Source of the DNA: Archilochus colubris
Lineage: Eukaryota > Chordata > Aves > Apodiformes > Trochilidae
Assembly (NCBI GenBank): GCA_023079485.1
Contig: CM041085.1
Coordinates: forward strand, 96,669,115-96,733,114
Length of the DNA stretch: 64,000 nt
Direction: 5' to 3'
In this document: positions 38,676-51,765 of the stretch, piece after piece
How positions within the stretch are numbered: the stretch's first letter is position 1
Layout of the letters: each line of letters starts with the position of its first letter
Made by a program: the position numbers and the translations under genes
Notes under the pieces: model-generated
Database searches by the model: none
What the model was told of the DNA's origin: nothing
What the model saw: only the letters and a program-made list of their open reading frames with translations

Positions 38676-40724
38676 AGCACTTCCCTATTCTTCTACTCAA
38701 GAAAGCTATGCTGGAAAGCCTTTCTTCTTAATCTTGCTGACAGAAAACACTCCTTCCTGCCCAACCTCCCTGTCAGGGGTTCTCTAAACACCTCATTTAA
38801 TTAATTGAAAAGGCATAAAATTTCTCAGTGGATACATTAAAAATAATCTATGTGGATTCTAGCCGCTGAAAAAGTGCTCCAGAAGTCCACTTAGAATAAA
38901 ATTCTATGAAATGAAACATCAATTTCATATGTTAACCCATAGGTACTTTTTGATCACCTTTCTAGAAACCATGTTAAATTGAAAAAGAATAAAAGCATTT
39001 ATTCACAAAATATGTAAAGTAAGAGGGCTTTCAAAGGCAAAGATAACAAGGAAGAGAATAACCATGCTAAATTACTGTACCAAAGGATCAGTTCCAAAAG
39101 GCCTTCCTTCTCCCTAATTTTCTGACAACTGCTAACGACATCCTAAGCATTCAATGGCTCAGGTCCTAGTTCACTGCAGAGAACCTTCACCTAAGGAGGG
39201 ATGTTATTATTGGTGGTTATTCCTCTCTTTTCTTGGTGTTCATTAAAATTAATTTTTTTTAATCCCTGTTAGGTCTTAACTTACATGGGAAGCTGTTTGA
39301 AACCTTTGTTAGGGTATTTCTGCATAAATTCTAATGAGACGTTGGGAGACAAGTTAAAATATTTTGCATTATTTGAATTGTTGGTAAATTATTATCCATA
39401 AAGATTAAAAACACAGAAGGGCAGAAAAACTTTTCCCCATCAGTAAGATGATGCATGAGAAACAGATAAAATTACAAACTTAGAGCCATGATTTCTGACA
39501 CTAAAAATAGGATTTCTTTTGGTCTTCAGTTTCCTTTGGCATGAGAACAGACTTATATTGACAGGTGAAATCAGGAAAATAGAAATCTATTTGACTTTAA
39601 TAACTGTGGTTACATCAAATAAATACCTGACTGATGCTGCTCCAATTCTGGTGAGTTCGCTTGCTATTTAAAATGATGTAGTAACACCTTGAGTGATGTT
39701 CAAGACCTCACAGTTAAGGAATAGAGTGCCCTGGCTCTGCATTTGTGATCCTATGTACTTAAAGAATAACAAAGAAACAGCATTAATAAAACAGTTTAAA
39801 AGGATGTTAGTAAAGCTGGTTGGAAAAATATTATAGAAACCAGATAAGTGTGAGTTGGATGAGCTAGTGATTGAAACACACACTGTGCCCTTTTTCTTTA
39901 ACTTAAGCACTGTATCCAAGCCATTCCAGCCTATAACAGACTTTCAGCCAATTTATACATAAAAGTTAAAGTAAAATAATATTTTTATTTATTTATTTAA
40001 ATAGCTGATTAGAGAAGAATTTTCTCCTGAAGTTAAACAAGTGGTTTTAGATTTATAAGATACTTGAGTTTTACTTTTGAATTCTATAGGGGCTGAGCTA
40101 CTTGCATAAGTGACATGATATTTTAATTAGATTTTCAGTAAAAGACAGAAAAATGCTCAAGACAAATTTCTGCTGCCTCATAAGCAAACATTCATTTGCT
40201 TCAGGACAGGGATCTTGTTACAATCAATTGCACCCAGATGGAAGACATGAGAAAAGAACTGTGAATTAATCTTAGTATTCAGTGCTCAGCATAAAAAATT
40301 GCTATAAATCTCCCTTGCTGCAAGCTGATTGCTTAACAAATGCAAGCCCAGAAAAATCTGCTACTGGTTCAGACCTTTTGCTCACTTACATACCAGTGAC
40401 ATAGTTGTATTTATAATGTTTGCACAACTGATGGAAACAGGAACTATGCAGGTTCATAGGTTTAGACATGCAAAACAGAATTACAGATTAGGGTTAGCTG
40501 TGACACTTGGTAAGAGGCATCAGCTTTGTGAAATTAAAATGGCTAGAATAAATTAGCAGTTCCCATGTTTACACTTATTCATTGATTCATGTACTTTTAA
40601 CTGTTTTGACTATTTTCACTGTCAGGGCTTGAGACAAACATCTTCACTGCTTTCCAGATAGAAATCATCTTCACTAACTTTAGTATTATAAAATTTAAAT
40701 GGTTAGTTGAAGATAATTGTTCTG
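38676..40724. other. Unique AT-rich non-coding DNA
   Basis: No gene supported. A short ATTTATTT run lies at about 39981-40000. Otherwise no recognisable signal. Confidence 0.65.
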
Positions 40725-41478
40725 CCTCCAGGGGACGGGCAGTGGGGGTTTAGGGTCAATTCCCCCCATGGTGTTTCTGCTGCTCTTTGTTCCTCATGGG
40801 GAGGACTCCTCACAGCCTTTCCCCACTCCCACATGGGGTCCCTCTCATGGGAGAGAATCCTTCAGGAACCCCTCTGCCATTGTCTCTCCATGAGGTGCAG
40901 TCCCTCAGGAACTGCTCCAGCCTGGGCTGCCCACAGAGTCACGGCTGCTTCAGGAGCAGTCACCTCCTCTGACATGGGGTCATCCATGCCTGCATATCCA
41001 CATCTTCCCTTTTCCATGGTTGTGCACAGGCTGCTGCTTCATGTCTGCCCACCTGTGACATTTCATGAGCTATAGATCCTCATCTCCTCCACCGTGGTCT
41101 TTTGAGGACTGTTTCACTGTGCTCCTGCATGGGCTGCAGGGGCACAGCTGCCATCTCACCATGAGCTGCAGGGAAATCTCTGCTCGGGCACCTTCTCCTG
41201 CTCCTTCTTCACTGAACTTGGTGTCTTTGCTCTGGCTTTGCTCTCATCTCTTCCTCTCCTCTGATCCCCAGGTCTTTTTTTTTTCATATTTTTGGAATTC
41301 TGTTTCCCCTTTCTTGAATATGTTACTCTCAGAGGCACATTCAGCTTCCTGTATCTGCTCAGCCTTTGGAAGAGTTGAGGCTGGCATTGGAACCAAGGGA
41401 ACTTCCAGCAGCTTCTCACAGAAGCCACTCCTGTGGCTCCCTTTTGTACAAAACACCCCTGCACCAAACGAAGGCACT
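40725..41478 (-). mobile_element. Endogenous retrovirus LTR fragment, 5' (U3) half (family A)
   Basis: The plus strand carries the reverse complement of the promoter-side half of LTR family A. Repeated GGGGTCCCTCTCATGGG/CAGTCCCTCAGGAACTGCTCCAG-type units run through 40790-40970, then GGGCTGCAGGGGCACAGCTGCC near 41130, then CTTCTCACAGAAGCCACTCCTG and a pyrimidine-rich end near 41478 that matches the start of the family. Unlike its flanks it is GC-rich, and its repeated units create long spurious open frames (122-159 codons) on the plus strand. The polyadenylation-side half is absent. It is the complementary half to the fragments at 5.6 and 50.2 kb. Confidence 0.72.
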
Positions 41479-42208
41479 CTCTCTCCTTTGATTAGAAAGA
41501 TAGTATATAATAAAATAATACTTGCACAATTTTGCAGGTTATAAGTTAACTTCTATTACCCTATTCGCTACATGTCCTTGGGACAGTTAATCTGAGGAGA
41601 ATATGATATGATCTATCCTCAGTTTCTAGTGAATCTGAAAACAATCTTTGTTTAAAAGAGTAATTAAGTTATAAGTTAATTGAGATAACATTTTGATTTG
41701 CCACATATTGGTGGCAATTGGCAAAAAATTGATTTGCCATTTATGAGTATTTTGTCAATAAAAATGAAAATGTGTAACTTTATCTAAGAATTGGATCTGT
41801 AAGAAGATGCTAAATACATTTAAACTTATAGAAACACAAATGTCTGTGAAAGAAAAATATTTTAATTCTGTTTTTAAAGATTATTATTTCTGTGTGAATG
41901 AGCCAGGCACAAGTGGAATACTCCTCCTCCATGTGCATGAAACCAAAATTTGGAAACTCACAAAGAAGGAAACTAAAAACACAGAACCAGTTGTGTGAAA
42001 ATGTTTGTTGCTTACTTGTGTGGGTTTTCTAAATTCTTAGCATAAGTGCACTCTTCTCTTTACCTATATTACCTGACCCCAATATAGCAGAATACCAGAC
42101 TCATGTGGAATGATCAGAAACAAAAGTAGCACTATGGCATTCAGTGTGTTGTGCAACCAAAGAATCCAAGGGATTTTTCTTGCTTGCAGAACTCCAGCCA
42201 GGGCTTTT

Positions 42209-42280
42209 AAAACAAAGAAAAACAAACACAAAAAAACCCTCAAACAAAAAAATTAAAACAAACAAACAATAAAAAACAAG
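42209..42280 (+). repeat. A-rich (CAAA/CAAAA) tract
   Basis: Degenerate CAAA and CAAAA units with a few interruptions. Low complexity. Confidence 0.85.
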
Positions 42281-43666
42281 CTTTTGTTTAGAAATTCTAT
42301 GGGTGGGAAGTAAATAAAAATATTTTTTAAAATAGCTCTTTTGTTTTGAAAGTATCTACTTCGAACAGACACTAAACACAGAGTCGAAGGCAAATTACTG
42401 GCAGACTTTCTATTTTGCTCTTAGATAACTATTTCAGTGCAGTCTTAAATGTCAAATTGGACACAGGGTATTAATGAAAACTGGGTATGGTTTAGGACTA
42501 AAGTAGATATTTTCACAAATAATTTCCAATTTCCATTTTGAAAAGAGAAATCTTATGAAGACATAGCATTTGACTGAAGTGTAGTTCTGTACATCTAATC
42601 TATCCATTTCATAGTCTTCCTTTTTAGCTGATAAAGAAAAATAGAGCAAGCACCATTAAACGGATTCACAGATAATATGGAGAAGGGGATGATTCTATAT
42701 CCTAAGGATACTAAGCTTTTCAGGGTAGTAAAATGGAGGGATGACTGGGAAGAACTGCAAAAAGCATCTTTGAATATTGAGTAACTGATAGAATAACTTG
42801 GTGTAGAATAAATGTAATGGAATGTGAATGAGGAAAAATGAGTTAACTTTATCCACACAGTGACAGTCCTGAGATCTCAGGAATGAAACCTTAGCATTAC
42901 AATTTGTAATCCTATTAAAATGCTAGTTCAGTGCTCAGTAGTGGGCAGTAAAGCATACCAAATGATAGGGATTTTAGGAGAGGGAAAAATAGTGAAAAAG
43001 AAAAATCCAAATCAAACCCCAAAACAATGTTTTTACTCAACATGCATTGAAATAACAAAGACCAATTTTATTCAGTGAAATGACTGAAGTTTGTTTAGCT
43101 TATAACTGGAGCAACCAACAAAATTAACACTCTTTCTTTTGGAAAGGAAAAGTGCTTTTCCCAATAAACCTAGAATTGGCATAGAATCTTACCTTGTCCT
43201 GAAATAATGGATTCCAAAGATGTGACATTTGCATTGCCCAGCAATGAATGCAAGAGTTTTACCTGACAATGTGGTTTCTGAAAACAGTTTGAAATGTGTA
43301 TTTGGAAGTTTGAAAATACAAAAATGGTCCATCTCTGCTGAGGAATTCTGCCCCTTTCTGAAAAACTATTATGTCTTTGTCAGTTTATACTGTCTAGGTG
43401 TGTGTGACACCAGCAGTGTGGATTAGGACTTCCAATTTGTGGCACAACGTGGGAGGTGCCTTGGGACAGGCTCAGCACTCAGAGCACTCAAGGAGCTGCA
43501 AGCACTGAATAGCTCCTGACTGCCTTTGCCTTCAAATTAATAGGCTGCATATACAGAAACTTGCCTGGAGAAAAGACAGAAGTCTTTCCCTTCCCATTCC
43601 CATCTCCATGAGTATTTGAACACAGAATTTGCGTTTTATTTTGATAGATTAGCTGAGTGAGAGGAC

Positions 43667-43681
43667 AGAGAGAGAGAGAGG
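43667..43681. repeat. (AG)n microsatellite
   Basis: About seven AG units. Confidence 0.85.
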
Positions 43682-46600
43682 CTACAAAAAGGGCTACTGC
43701 TGTAAAAACAAAGGGGGAAATGGCATCTCCAGTTACAAAGTTACAAACTAGAATATAGAGGTAAGCAGAGATTTTCCCTTAACCCATGACCCTAAAAAGA
43801 TGTGATGGGTTTCAAGAGGGGAGAGAATCAGGAATGGAAAAGTTACTAAAAATAGATCAAAGCAAACCCTAAAGGGCCCTGCTCCAAGTTTACCACAAGA
43901 ACCAAATTATGATAAGCTCTTGAACAGAATTCAGACAGTACTGTAGCAATACCTCTGTTTGTTCACATATATGAGAGTAAACTAAAACATATACATAATG
44001 CATACATAATGATTCTGTCCTTCAAAAGCTTTGTAACACCATTTTTGCCACATTTCCCCTCATTATCCACTATCACTATAAAAAATACATATTAATTTTC
44101 TCTGTCTTGTTTCACAGGATAGAATATACTTATACTATTCCATTATGTGATTTGTATCAATATGTTTACCTGGCTTGGTATTCTGTTCCTTTGATATTTG
44201 AACTCTCCTGGTATGCTCAATGTTGAGGGTTATCTAAGACCTTTAATGTGATTTACAGACTTAAAATGTAAATAAAATAATGGTGTGTAGCCATAAAACA
44301 CATGCTTGAACTACAGTTTAAAACCTATTCATCTTGGGTAACTTATGTTACCTATAAAATGAATATTTCCCTTATTACATCAGATGGCATAGTGTCTGTT
44401 TTGTCTAAATAAGCTAGGCATAAACTACAAACATTATTATGACACTAGAGCAATACAGTCAAATTTGAAATGTCAGAATATAAAGCAAATACAGACAAAT
44501 TCCAGCAAAAATTGTAGTCAAAAGGATGTAATTCAGATTAAGTTTTTGCATAGAAACAAAACCATCTGTAAAACATGATATTGTTTTGCATTAATCCTTT
44601 CAGCTCTAATCACCCACAGCAATGAGAGTTGGCAGATGAAGGTGTAGTGGAGTGGAACTAAGCGGGTACAGCTATCTCATTGATCCTGTTTGATATGGTA
44701 TGTCTGTCCAGGACCTCTCAATGCCAAACAGCCTATTTACAGTAATAGTTTTGAATATTCTGCATGGCTCCCAGAAATCCTAGGCAAGTGTCCATTGCAT
44801 ATACAAACTGATCTGTATAAAAAACACACAAAAAAAATCTGTGTAAAAACACAAACACAAAAACATTGCTACAAAAATTGTAGCACTGAAAGAATTATTT
44901 TAATTATTGGTTTTAGGGAAGGAATCCTTTTTAACTGATCTGGGATTTCCTGCTGTATTTTTTTTCCTAATCTCCTGATTCATTTCAGTAATTATTATGA
45001 ATGTACATATTCATTTTATATACTAAGGATGCACATGTACTGAGTGTCCTTGTAAATCTGCAGGTAAGTACTAGCAGGACTATCTCCAATTTTTCTTCAG
45101 AGCCATTTTCTTTCTTTAACACAAATGCCAAATTATTCATACAATAAAACGTTAGTGATAACTGAACACAGTAAATACATATCTTTGTACTCTGGGTTCT
45201 GTTTTTCCTTCTGAATGACACTTTTGTGAACAGTGGTTGTAGATAGTATCTTGCACTCCTTTCTCAAGATATACAGAATAGATTCTGAGGTTTTGTTTCA
45301 GTTTATGACATTTGGGAAATTAATCAACATTGCTAGGTTGAAAAATATGTATGACGGTGCTAGTTTTTTAACATTTCTTCTCAGAAAACACACCAGAGCA
45401 AAGAAGAGGAAAATGTCCAAAAATATTTCTCTGTTCTCAGGAAATATTCTGCTGCTTTAGGATAGATAAAAACGATGGATGGATGCCACACCTGAACAGA
45501 CAACAATAGAGGATATTTCTTTCTGTCTGTGGTTCTCATGGGGTGAGTTGGTACATGGCACACACATCCTGTTTCATCATGTGCTTTTTTTCCAGAATCT
45601 TAGTTACATGTTCCTCTCTTTAAAATTACTTTAAAATTACAAGGGACCAATGAGAGAGCTAGCAAACAGTTACAGTTGTTTCTAAGTGTTTCTACAATAA
45701 GATCTGATTTGGATTCTGATACCAATTCTTTTTACAAAGCTCTGAGTCTAGATAAATGTTATTAAACCTTGAATTACCAAGCAAGTTTGATTTAGCCAAA
45801 ATATTAATGCAGTAGACGAGCATTTGCTAGGGATGCATTCATCTTTTCTTGTATTAAAGTCTCACAGTGACAACCAAAATATGTACAAATAGTGACTCCA
45901 AGTGCCACAGGAAATCTCATTAAATAAACTCAGTAGCTGTGCTTTTCCTTCTGTTTTAGTCCAGAGATTGTGCTAAAATCTGCTTGGGGTTTTTTGTGCT
46001 GTATGCATATTTAGCATCTGCACTCTATCAGTACAAAGAGCTCCTCTGTAGCTGTCCATGTATTTTGTAGATTTGAATCTGAAGTACCAGAAAATGTTCC
46101 ATCTGTAAATAATTGAGCTGGTATCCTGTCTGACAGAGAGAGACCATAAACTCATTCTGTCAAATATTTTCTACCGTTGTCTCTTACTGGTACCAGAACC
46201 TGCTTTCAGCCCTCTGTGAAATTTAATAGCTACTGTTAGTATGTCTGGGTATGTCACCCTGCCCACCTTACAGGAAGAACAGATTAAATTTCTGTGTGTT
46301 TTCTGGAAAGGTGCCCCAAATGGTCAGCTGAGACTTGGCACTGAAAAGTTCAGGCCATCTTGCTTCAGCCATGGTCATGTAATTTAGAGGCACTTTTCTG
46401 CAAGTGTTTTATTTCTGGTTGAGGAGACTCAGTGCCTACTGGAATCACAGAAGCAGTGTGGAAGCACAAATGCTCACTTAAATAGCCATTAAAATGTTGT
46501 TTGGATGGCAGATATTTTTAGCTTATTATTAATAATCAGCATCATGTGATTTAATCTGAATTTTTACAGGGAGAGCTGCTATGGACCAGAGCAATGAAGC

Positions 46601-49600
46601 CAAGTCCTGTTGTGTTAGTTCATATAGGAAAAAAATTAGGCAAAAAAACACAATCAAAAAAATCCCTACATCATTTGTGCTCCAGGCAGTTACAATTTAA
46701 GGGCAAAAACATTTGCAAACTAAGAATAAAACAGAGTAGAGAGAAGCCGTAATAGAAGGTATCAGAGAGGAAATGGAAAAATTTATAGGAGGTGATAAGA
46801 GGAGTTAAAAAAACATCATCCACTTAGGTCTACTCAGGAACACATACAACTGAATGCATATTGTGATGTACCCAGTCTCTTAGCAAAGCTGATTAGGTTA
46901 AGCAAAACCCATATTTACTGGCAAAGAAACCTTAGGGCTGCCTCAAATACAGTCAGCTTTAAATCAGGACAGAGCTTGAACCTCTTAACAGTGTCCAGAA
47001 ATATTATCTATATTTAACCTCAGAGGCCATAATCTCAGCAGTTTAGTTATCGAAAAACAGATCAGAGGATTTAAGCAAGATAATGAAGAAACTTTGCAGA
47101 TATCTAGAAGGATTTATAGAGGTCAAGAAGCTTGTTATGTTTGAAAGTGTAAAAGGAGTTTGGGAGATTCAAGCATCAAATATTGACCAAGAGTAGGAAT
47201 TTACTATTTAAGGTACTGGAAGGTTAATTTTCCCAAAAATAAATCATGAAGGACCAGAAGAGAAAAAACAAATAGTTACTGTTTGGAAGACAAGGGAACT
47301 GATGGAGGCATGAATGGAGAGGGGACAAAGAGGTTTTGCAATACAGAGCAGAAGTGCAGAAGACCAGTGGAAAAGTTGTAGTAGTTACTAGAGAGAAGAT
47401 TCTAGAAGCTTCCCTGAAAGTTTTATAGGTGGGATAGAATAGATAGATGGATAGATGGACATTTTTTGTTAGGCTAGCATTAAACCCTTTGCTAGATTCA
47501 ACTGTATAAATTCCCCAAGCTGTTGCCAAGGCTGAATGGTTAGGTACAATGGGAGACTGCAAAGTGTGATATAATAGCTATCGCATTCTTTTCACATTTT
47601 ACTCTAAAATATGTAGCCAGATTGATGGTTTGACTGCCAAGACTGATGTCTATTGTCTGGGCATGCAAGGTTTCTATTATGGCTCTGCTAGCATGGCCTC
47701 TGCCCCTAGTGCATCTGGTCTTGGATGACCTTGCTCAGCAAAGCAATGTCTGAAGTAGAGATTTGGTAGACACACAGACAGGAGGGTAGCTTTGCTGGAT
47801 AAGGTTATCAGCAGCATGCAAGGCTGGGCACAGAATGATTCAGAAGGGTTCCTAGTAGCATCACCATAACTCTCTTCTAAGAGAAAGAAGATCACATTGA
47901 GGAAAAACAGGAATGAAATTAAAAAAAGGAAAAAAAAATCAGCCAAATAAAAGAGCCCCAGCAAAACCCAAAGCATTTACAAGAGTCCTAGCATGGTAAA
48001 TGGGGAAAAGAAGGATTTCCTCTTACTGCTTTTCTAGGTCTCTATCTGAATGAGTAACTAACTGTAACCAGCATAACAATGTAAGTTTTAATTAAACTGA
48101 TTTTAATGTAGTAATGGGGGAAACCCATTATTTGGAAGTTATTTCAAATGGCTTTTTCCTTGTCTTACTTTCACTTGCAATCACTTCCTTTCTTTGTTCA
48201 ATTAGGCAGCAGAGATGGAAATTCACTCTACTCATAGAATTTAAATATGCGGTTTTTAAAAAATAAATAAATATTTTTATTTGTTTCCAAAGTGCACAGT
48301 GTGAAAAGGCTTGGTGCGAAATTCACTGTACTGTAATATAAGTAAATATTAATAATAGCAAATGAAATAATAATAATAAAAATGTCAGGTGTCACTGGCA
48401 ATAAACTACTGGACGTTTTAAGAACATTGAGAAGATACTACAATAGCTATAAAATGTATCAATAGCCTGGCATATCCTAAGGAAATCACCAAGCAATTTC
48501 TGTAGCTGTGATACTCAAGTTTTAAGGAGAAGTTTCTACTCCATTCCCTTGATACCTTTTCCTGTCTGGTAGCCCACCATACCCATAAGGCTTTAATTCC
48601 CTTGGTAAACACACTTTGTATTTCAACTTAACTGCTTAACTGCTAAGTAAAAATAACACACTTTTCTTTCTTCATCTTCTTTTTCCCATGACATCCTCGA
48701 AGGGGCAGGATTACTGTGAGACAATCCATTATTATTTATCCAACAGAGAGGTCATAAAAGAAACAGGAAAAAACAATAAAATATCTCTAGAAATTGTTAT
48801 TATTTTCAATAAAACATCTCTTATTTGTGGTTCTCTAATTTGATGAATCCTGCAGATATTTATAAAATCCCCACAATTTTTCAGAGAATTTTTTGGATGA
48901 TGAGTGTAATTCTCTTTCCAAATCAGAGCAGTAAAAAAGTCTGTGTACCATCTAACTCCCACTCCAGTTAAGAAAACTGAGCATTAATATGACTTCAGTG
49001 ATGCATGGCCTTCTGTAAGTCCTCTGCAGAGGGTGAATTTCACCCTAGGGGAAGGCTAGGTCAAGTACTTTGTGTATTTAAATAAATGGTTTAGTTTTAA
49101 AATTCTCAGAATAACAACACTACAGGCCCATGACTTCCTATTCTAGAATGATACCAACAAACTCATTTTCATATGATGACCTCAAACAGAACAGTAGTAG
49201 GCTATGAGCTGTAAAAAAATTATTGCAATTATCAACATTTTTGTAAATGAAACATGGAGAGAGGTGACTTTTACTCCCCGATATTGGGGGGGCTGGATTC
49301 CTTATGACTGTTATGCTCCTAGGAGTATAGCTTTGTCTTTCCTTTTAATTTCCTCTTCAGGCCATGGCAAGTAGTAATTGAATTCCCTTTTACATGAATT
49401 TTCTCCAGGTTGAGAAGACCCCTCAGTTTCTTCTTGCTATATGACAAAAGCAAATTTCAAAGCATTTTTGTTATTCATGACCAATGCTTCAAGCTATGTC
49501 TAAACTGATGAAATAACATGAGATTTTGGGAAAGAGGGAATTTAATATATGCATGTGGTGTTCTGGTAAGAAAGTTTAATAAGAAAAGACACATTTTTCA

Positions 49601-50189
49601 TTTCATGCTAACTAGCCTAATTTTTTATCCAGCACAAGGAAGTAAACCCACTCTTTTAAGAAATCTTCTCATATTCCCTCTGCTGGATGTTTAATATTTG
49701 TTTAATTGATGGAGGCCACTCAAGGAGCTTGCAATCAGTCTTAAAAATTTCTAGCACAGTGTAACTCTAATAAACTCAGACTTGCATCCTAAATCAAATT
49801 TCTTCTATAGTTGCAAAATCTCCAAGGGAAGTTTCTAGCACAATCAGTTCTAAATAAATTACGAGACACCTGGTTGTCTAAAGAGGAAATTAAAGCAGAA
49901 GACAGAAGTTTTGTAATTTTGCAACTATTAAAAAGGTAACTACACTGTCATGAAGTTACTTTCCTGTCATGAGTGGCAGGAAATAAAAATGTGCAGTCTA
50001 TGAATTTAAAATCTAAACAGACATTTTTATGTATTTCAGGCTTATTAAAAGGGCGTTTAAGAACATTATTTTACCACAGCTCTCAGTAAATATCAGTTGG
50101 TGATTAAATGTTTGATATTGATTGTTTTCTTTGTTGAATTCCAGCAAAATCTACAAGGTTTTTTGTTTGGTTGAATTTTTTTTGGTGGA

Positions 50190-50558
50190 TGTGGCCTGAA
50201 GGAAGTTGCAGGTCCTGAAGAGCCCATGGCAGAGATGAAATAACTTAACCACAGCCCTGTTCTCCATCCCCTTGTGTTCACTGCAGAAGGAAGTACAAGA
50301 TTTGGGAATTAAGGAACAAAAATGAGACTGAAAAGAATGGGGTGGGGGAAAGACGTTTTTGCCTTTGCTGCTCACTATTCTACTCAAATTTTAATTGGTA
50401 ATAAAATAAATTAAACTTCCCAAATCTGAGTCTGTTTTGCCCAAGATGGTAATTTTTAAGCAGTCTCTCTGTCCTTATCTTGACCTGTGAGTTTTTGGCT
50501 TATTTTGTCTCCCTTATTTTGTGGGAAGCTGGCAGCCAGCCAAGGTTAACCTATCACA
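50190..50558 (+). mobile_element. Endogenous retrovirus LTR fragment, 3' half (family A)
   Basis: Plus-strand order: a CCTGAAGGAAG/GCAGAGATGA segment, a GGGGTGGGGGAAAGACG block, two AATAAA signals at 50400-50405 and 50405-50410, TCTGTTTTGCCCAAGATGG, CTCTCTGTCCTTATCTTGAC, and the end GCCAGCCAAGGTTAACC then TATCACA at about 50558. This matches the minus-strand fragment at 5647-6045 block by block and shows the same 5' loss. The copy looks older, with more substitutions. Confidence 0.7.
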
Positions 50559-51703
50559 CTCTTTAACAAAATTTGGTCATAAGTATTAGATACAGCATCT
50601 TTATAAAAATTGAATATTGGTTTTCAATTTATTTACTCCACGCAGGCCATGATTATTTCCAGGGGAAAAACAAGACAAAACAAAACAAAAAAACCAACTG
50701 TTAACAAAAACACGGAGTTCTGTAAAAGAGAAAAGGATGCTCCTGTAACTATCACTTTAACTTTAGACTCAGAAACCTGGAAAAAAAATATTGTTCTTTG
50801 ATGATATTTCCTTTGGAGTATGGAGGGAGTGATGGATCTGCTATTGGAAATAAAAGAAAACTATGTCTGTATCACTGAGAAGAAAGTATGCTAGATATAT
50901 GAAATTACAAGATATTACTAAATATTCACTAACGTGTTGACAGAAGAATAGATAAGAAGCCAGCTGTGACTTTCATATTTTTTTTTCTATTTCTTCTTTT
51001 GGTTATTCTCACTTAAAAATTAATTGTTGCTGGAGCATGGATTAATTTAATTTAATTTAATGTCAAGGTTAATTTAAAAAACAAAGTTTTTTCGAAATTC
51101 TGCATCCATAATGAAAATCCTTTTGTGGAATTCTGTCCTAAAATTAATTTTCTTATAATACATTATAAAGGAAGCAATAGCCTTTGCTAGAGATGCCTTA
51201 GGACAGTTCTCTGCTCTGCAATGGTATTTGGAACATTTGGAATTTACATTTGCATTGCAAATACCATTTGCAATGGTATTTTTAGTTTTTAACTTTCTTC
51301 AAGTTTATCCACTTAGCTATTCCACAGTCTCTTAACATGCTTTATGTTCTGAAGTAGAGAGGTCATTTCCTAATTTTCACAGCTCACTCCATCACTCCCT
51401 CTACATCCCTAGAAATACAGGCAACATATTCTGACTTTGTAGCACAGCTTCTAACTTCCTCTAGGTGAGCCTAACTTCCTATATTGCCTACTGTGTCATT
51501 CAGAAATACACAAGAATTAATATTCCCTTACCCTTGGAATCAGTTTTATACTGACCTATGTCTCAAGCTATGTGCTCTGCATATTAAAGCAGAATTTTTG
51601 CATGTTCTATAATTGATGTTCTGAAAATTTGACTTAGCCACATACTGGATAATGTATTTTGAAATGGCAGCCTATGTTCAAGTATAAAAATAATAAAGTT
51701 AAT
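50559..51703. other. Unique AT-rich non-coding DNA
   Basis: No gene supported. It holds an A/C-rich tract near 50664-50697, an AATTT run at 51041-51061 and a small quasi-palindrome with a nearby direct repeat at 51218-51281. Confidence 0.65.
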
Positions 51704-51765
51704 AGAGGGTTGAACTTGGCGATTTCCTGAAACTGCAATCAGTGTGAATTATTCTATGATCCTAC
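51704..51765 (+). mobile_element. Possible decayed CR1 3' tail
   Basis: GAGGGTTGAACTTGGCGATTTC and a terminal TTATTCTATGATCCT recall a CR1 3' UTR end (GGTTGGACTTGATGATCTC through to ATTCTATGATTCT). The middle is too diverged to be sure. The call rests on about 25 similar positions at its two ends. Confidence 0.4.

Larger units (their letters stand above)
41479..50189. other. Unique AT-rich non-coding DNA
   Basis: The largest stretch without a recognised interspersed element. It contains an A-rich tract (42209-42280), a (AG)n run (43667-43681), a GATA/GATG-type run (47441-47459) and AAT-type runs near 48360. The less AT-rich block at 43430-43620 is not recognised. The largest open frames (112 codons at 47224-47562 minus, 99 codons at 47677-47976 minus) have hydrophobic stretches but no domain, and I regard them as chance. 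Confidence 0.65.

Noticed and set aside
41156..41477. Minus-strand open frames of 77 and 103 codons
   Set aside because: They run along the LTR in its own orientation but within U3, and show no retroviral protein motif.
40707..41544. Plus-strand open frames of 122 and 159 codons
   Set aside because: They are antisense to the GC-rich LTR family A fragment, and their length comes from low stop density in its repeated units.
43430..43620. Less AT-rich block as a possible LTR or exon
   Set aside because: No TG/CA ends, polyadenylation signal, splice sites or open frame that I could match.
47224..47976. Minus-strand open frames with hydrophobic stretches (112 and 99 codons)
   Set aside because: Hydrophobic runs arise from T-rich codons. 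There is no continuous gene structure between them and no recognised membrane protein family.
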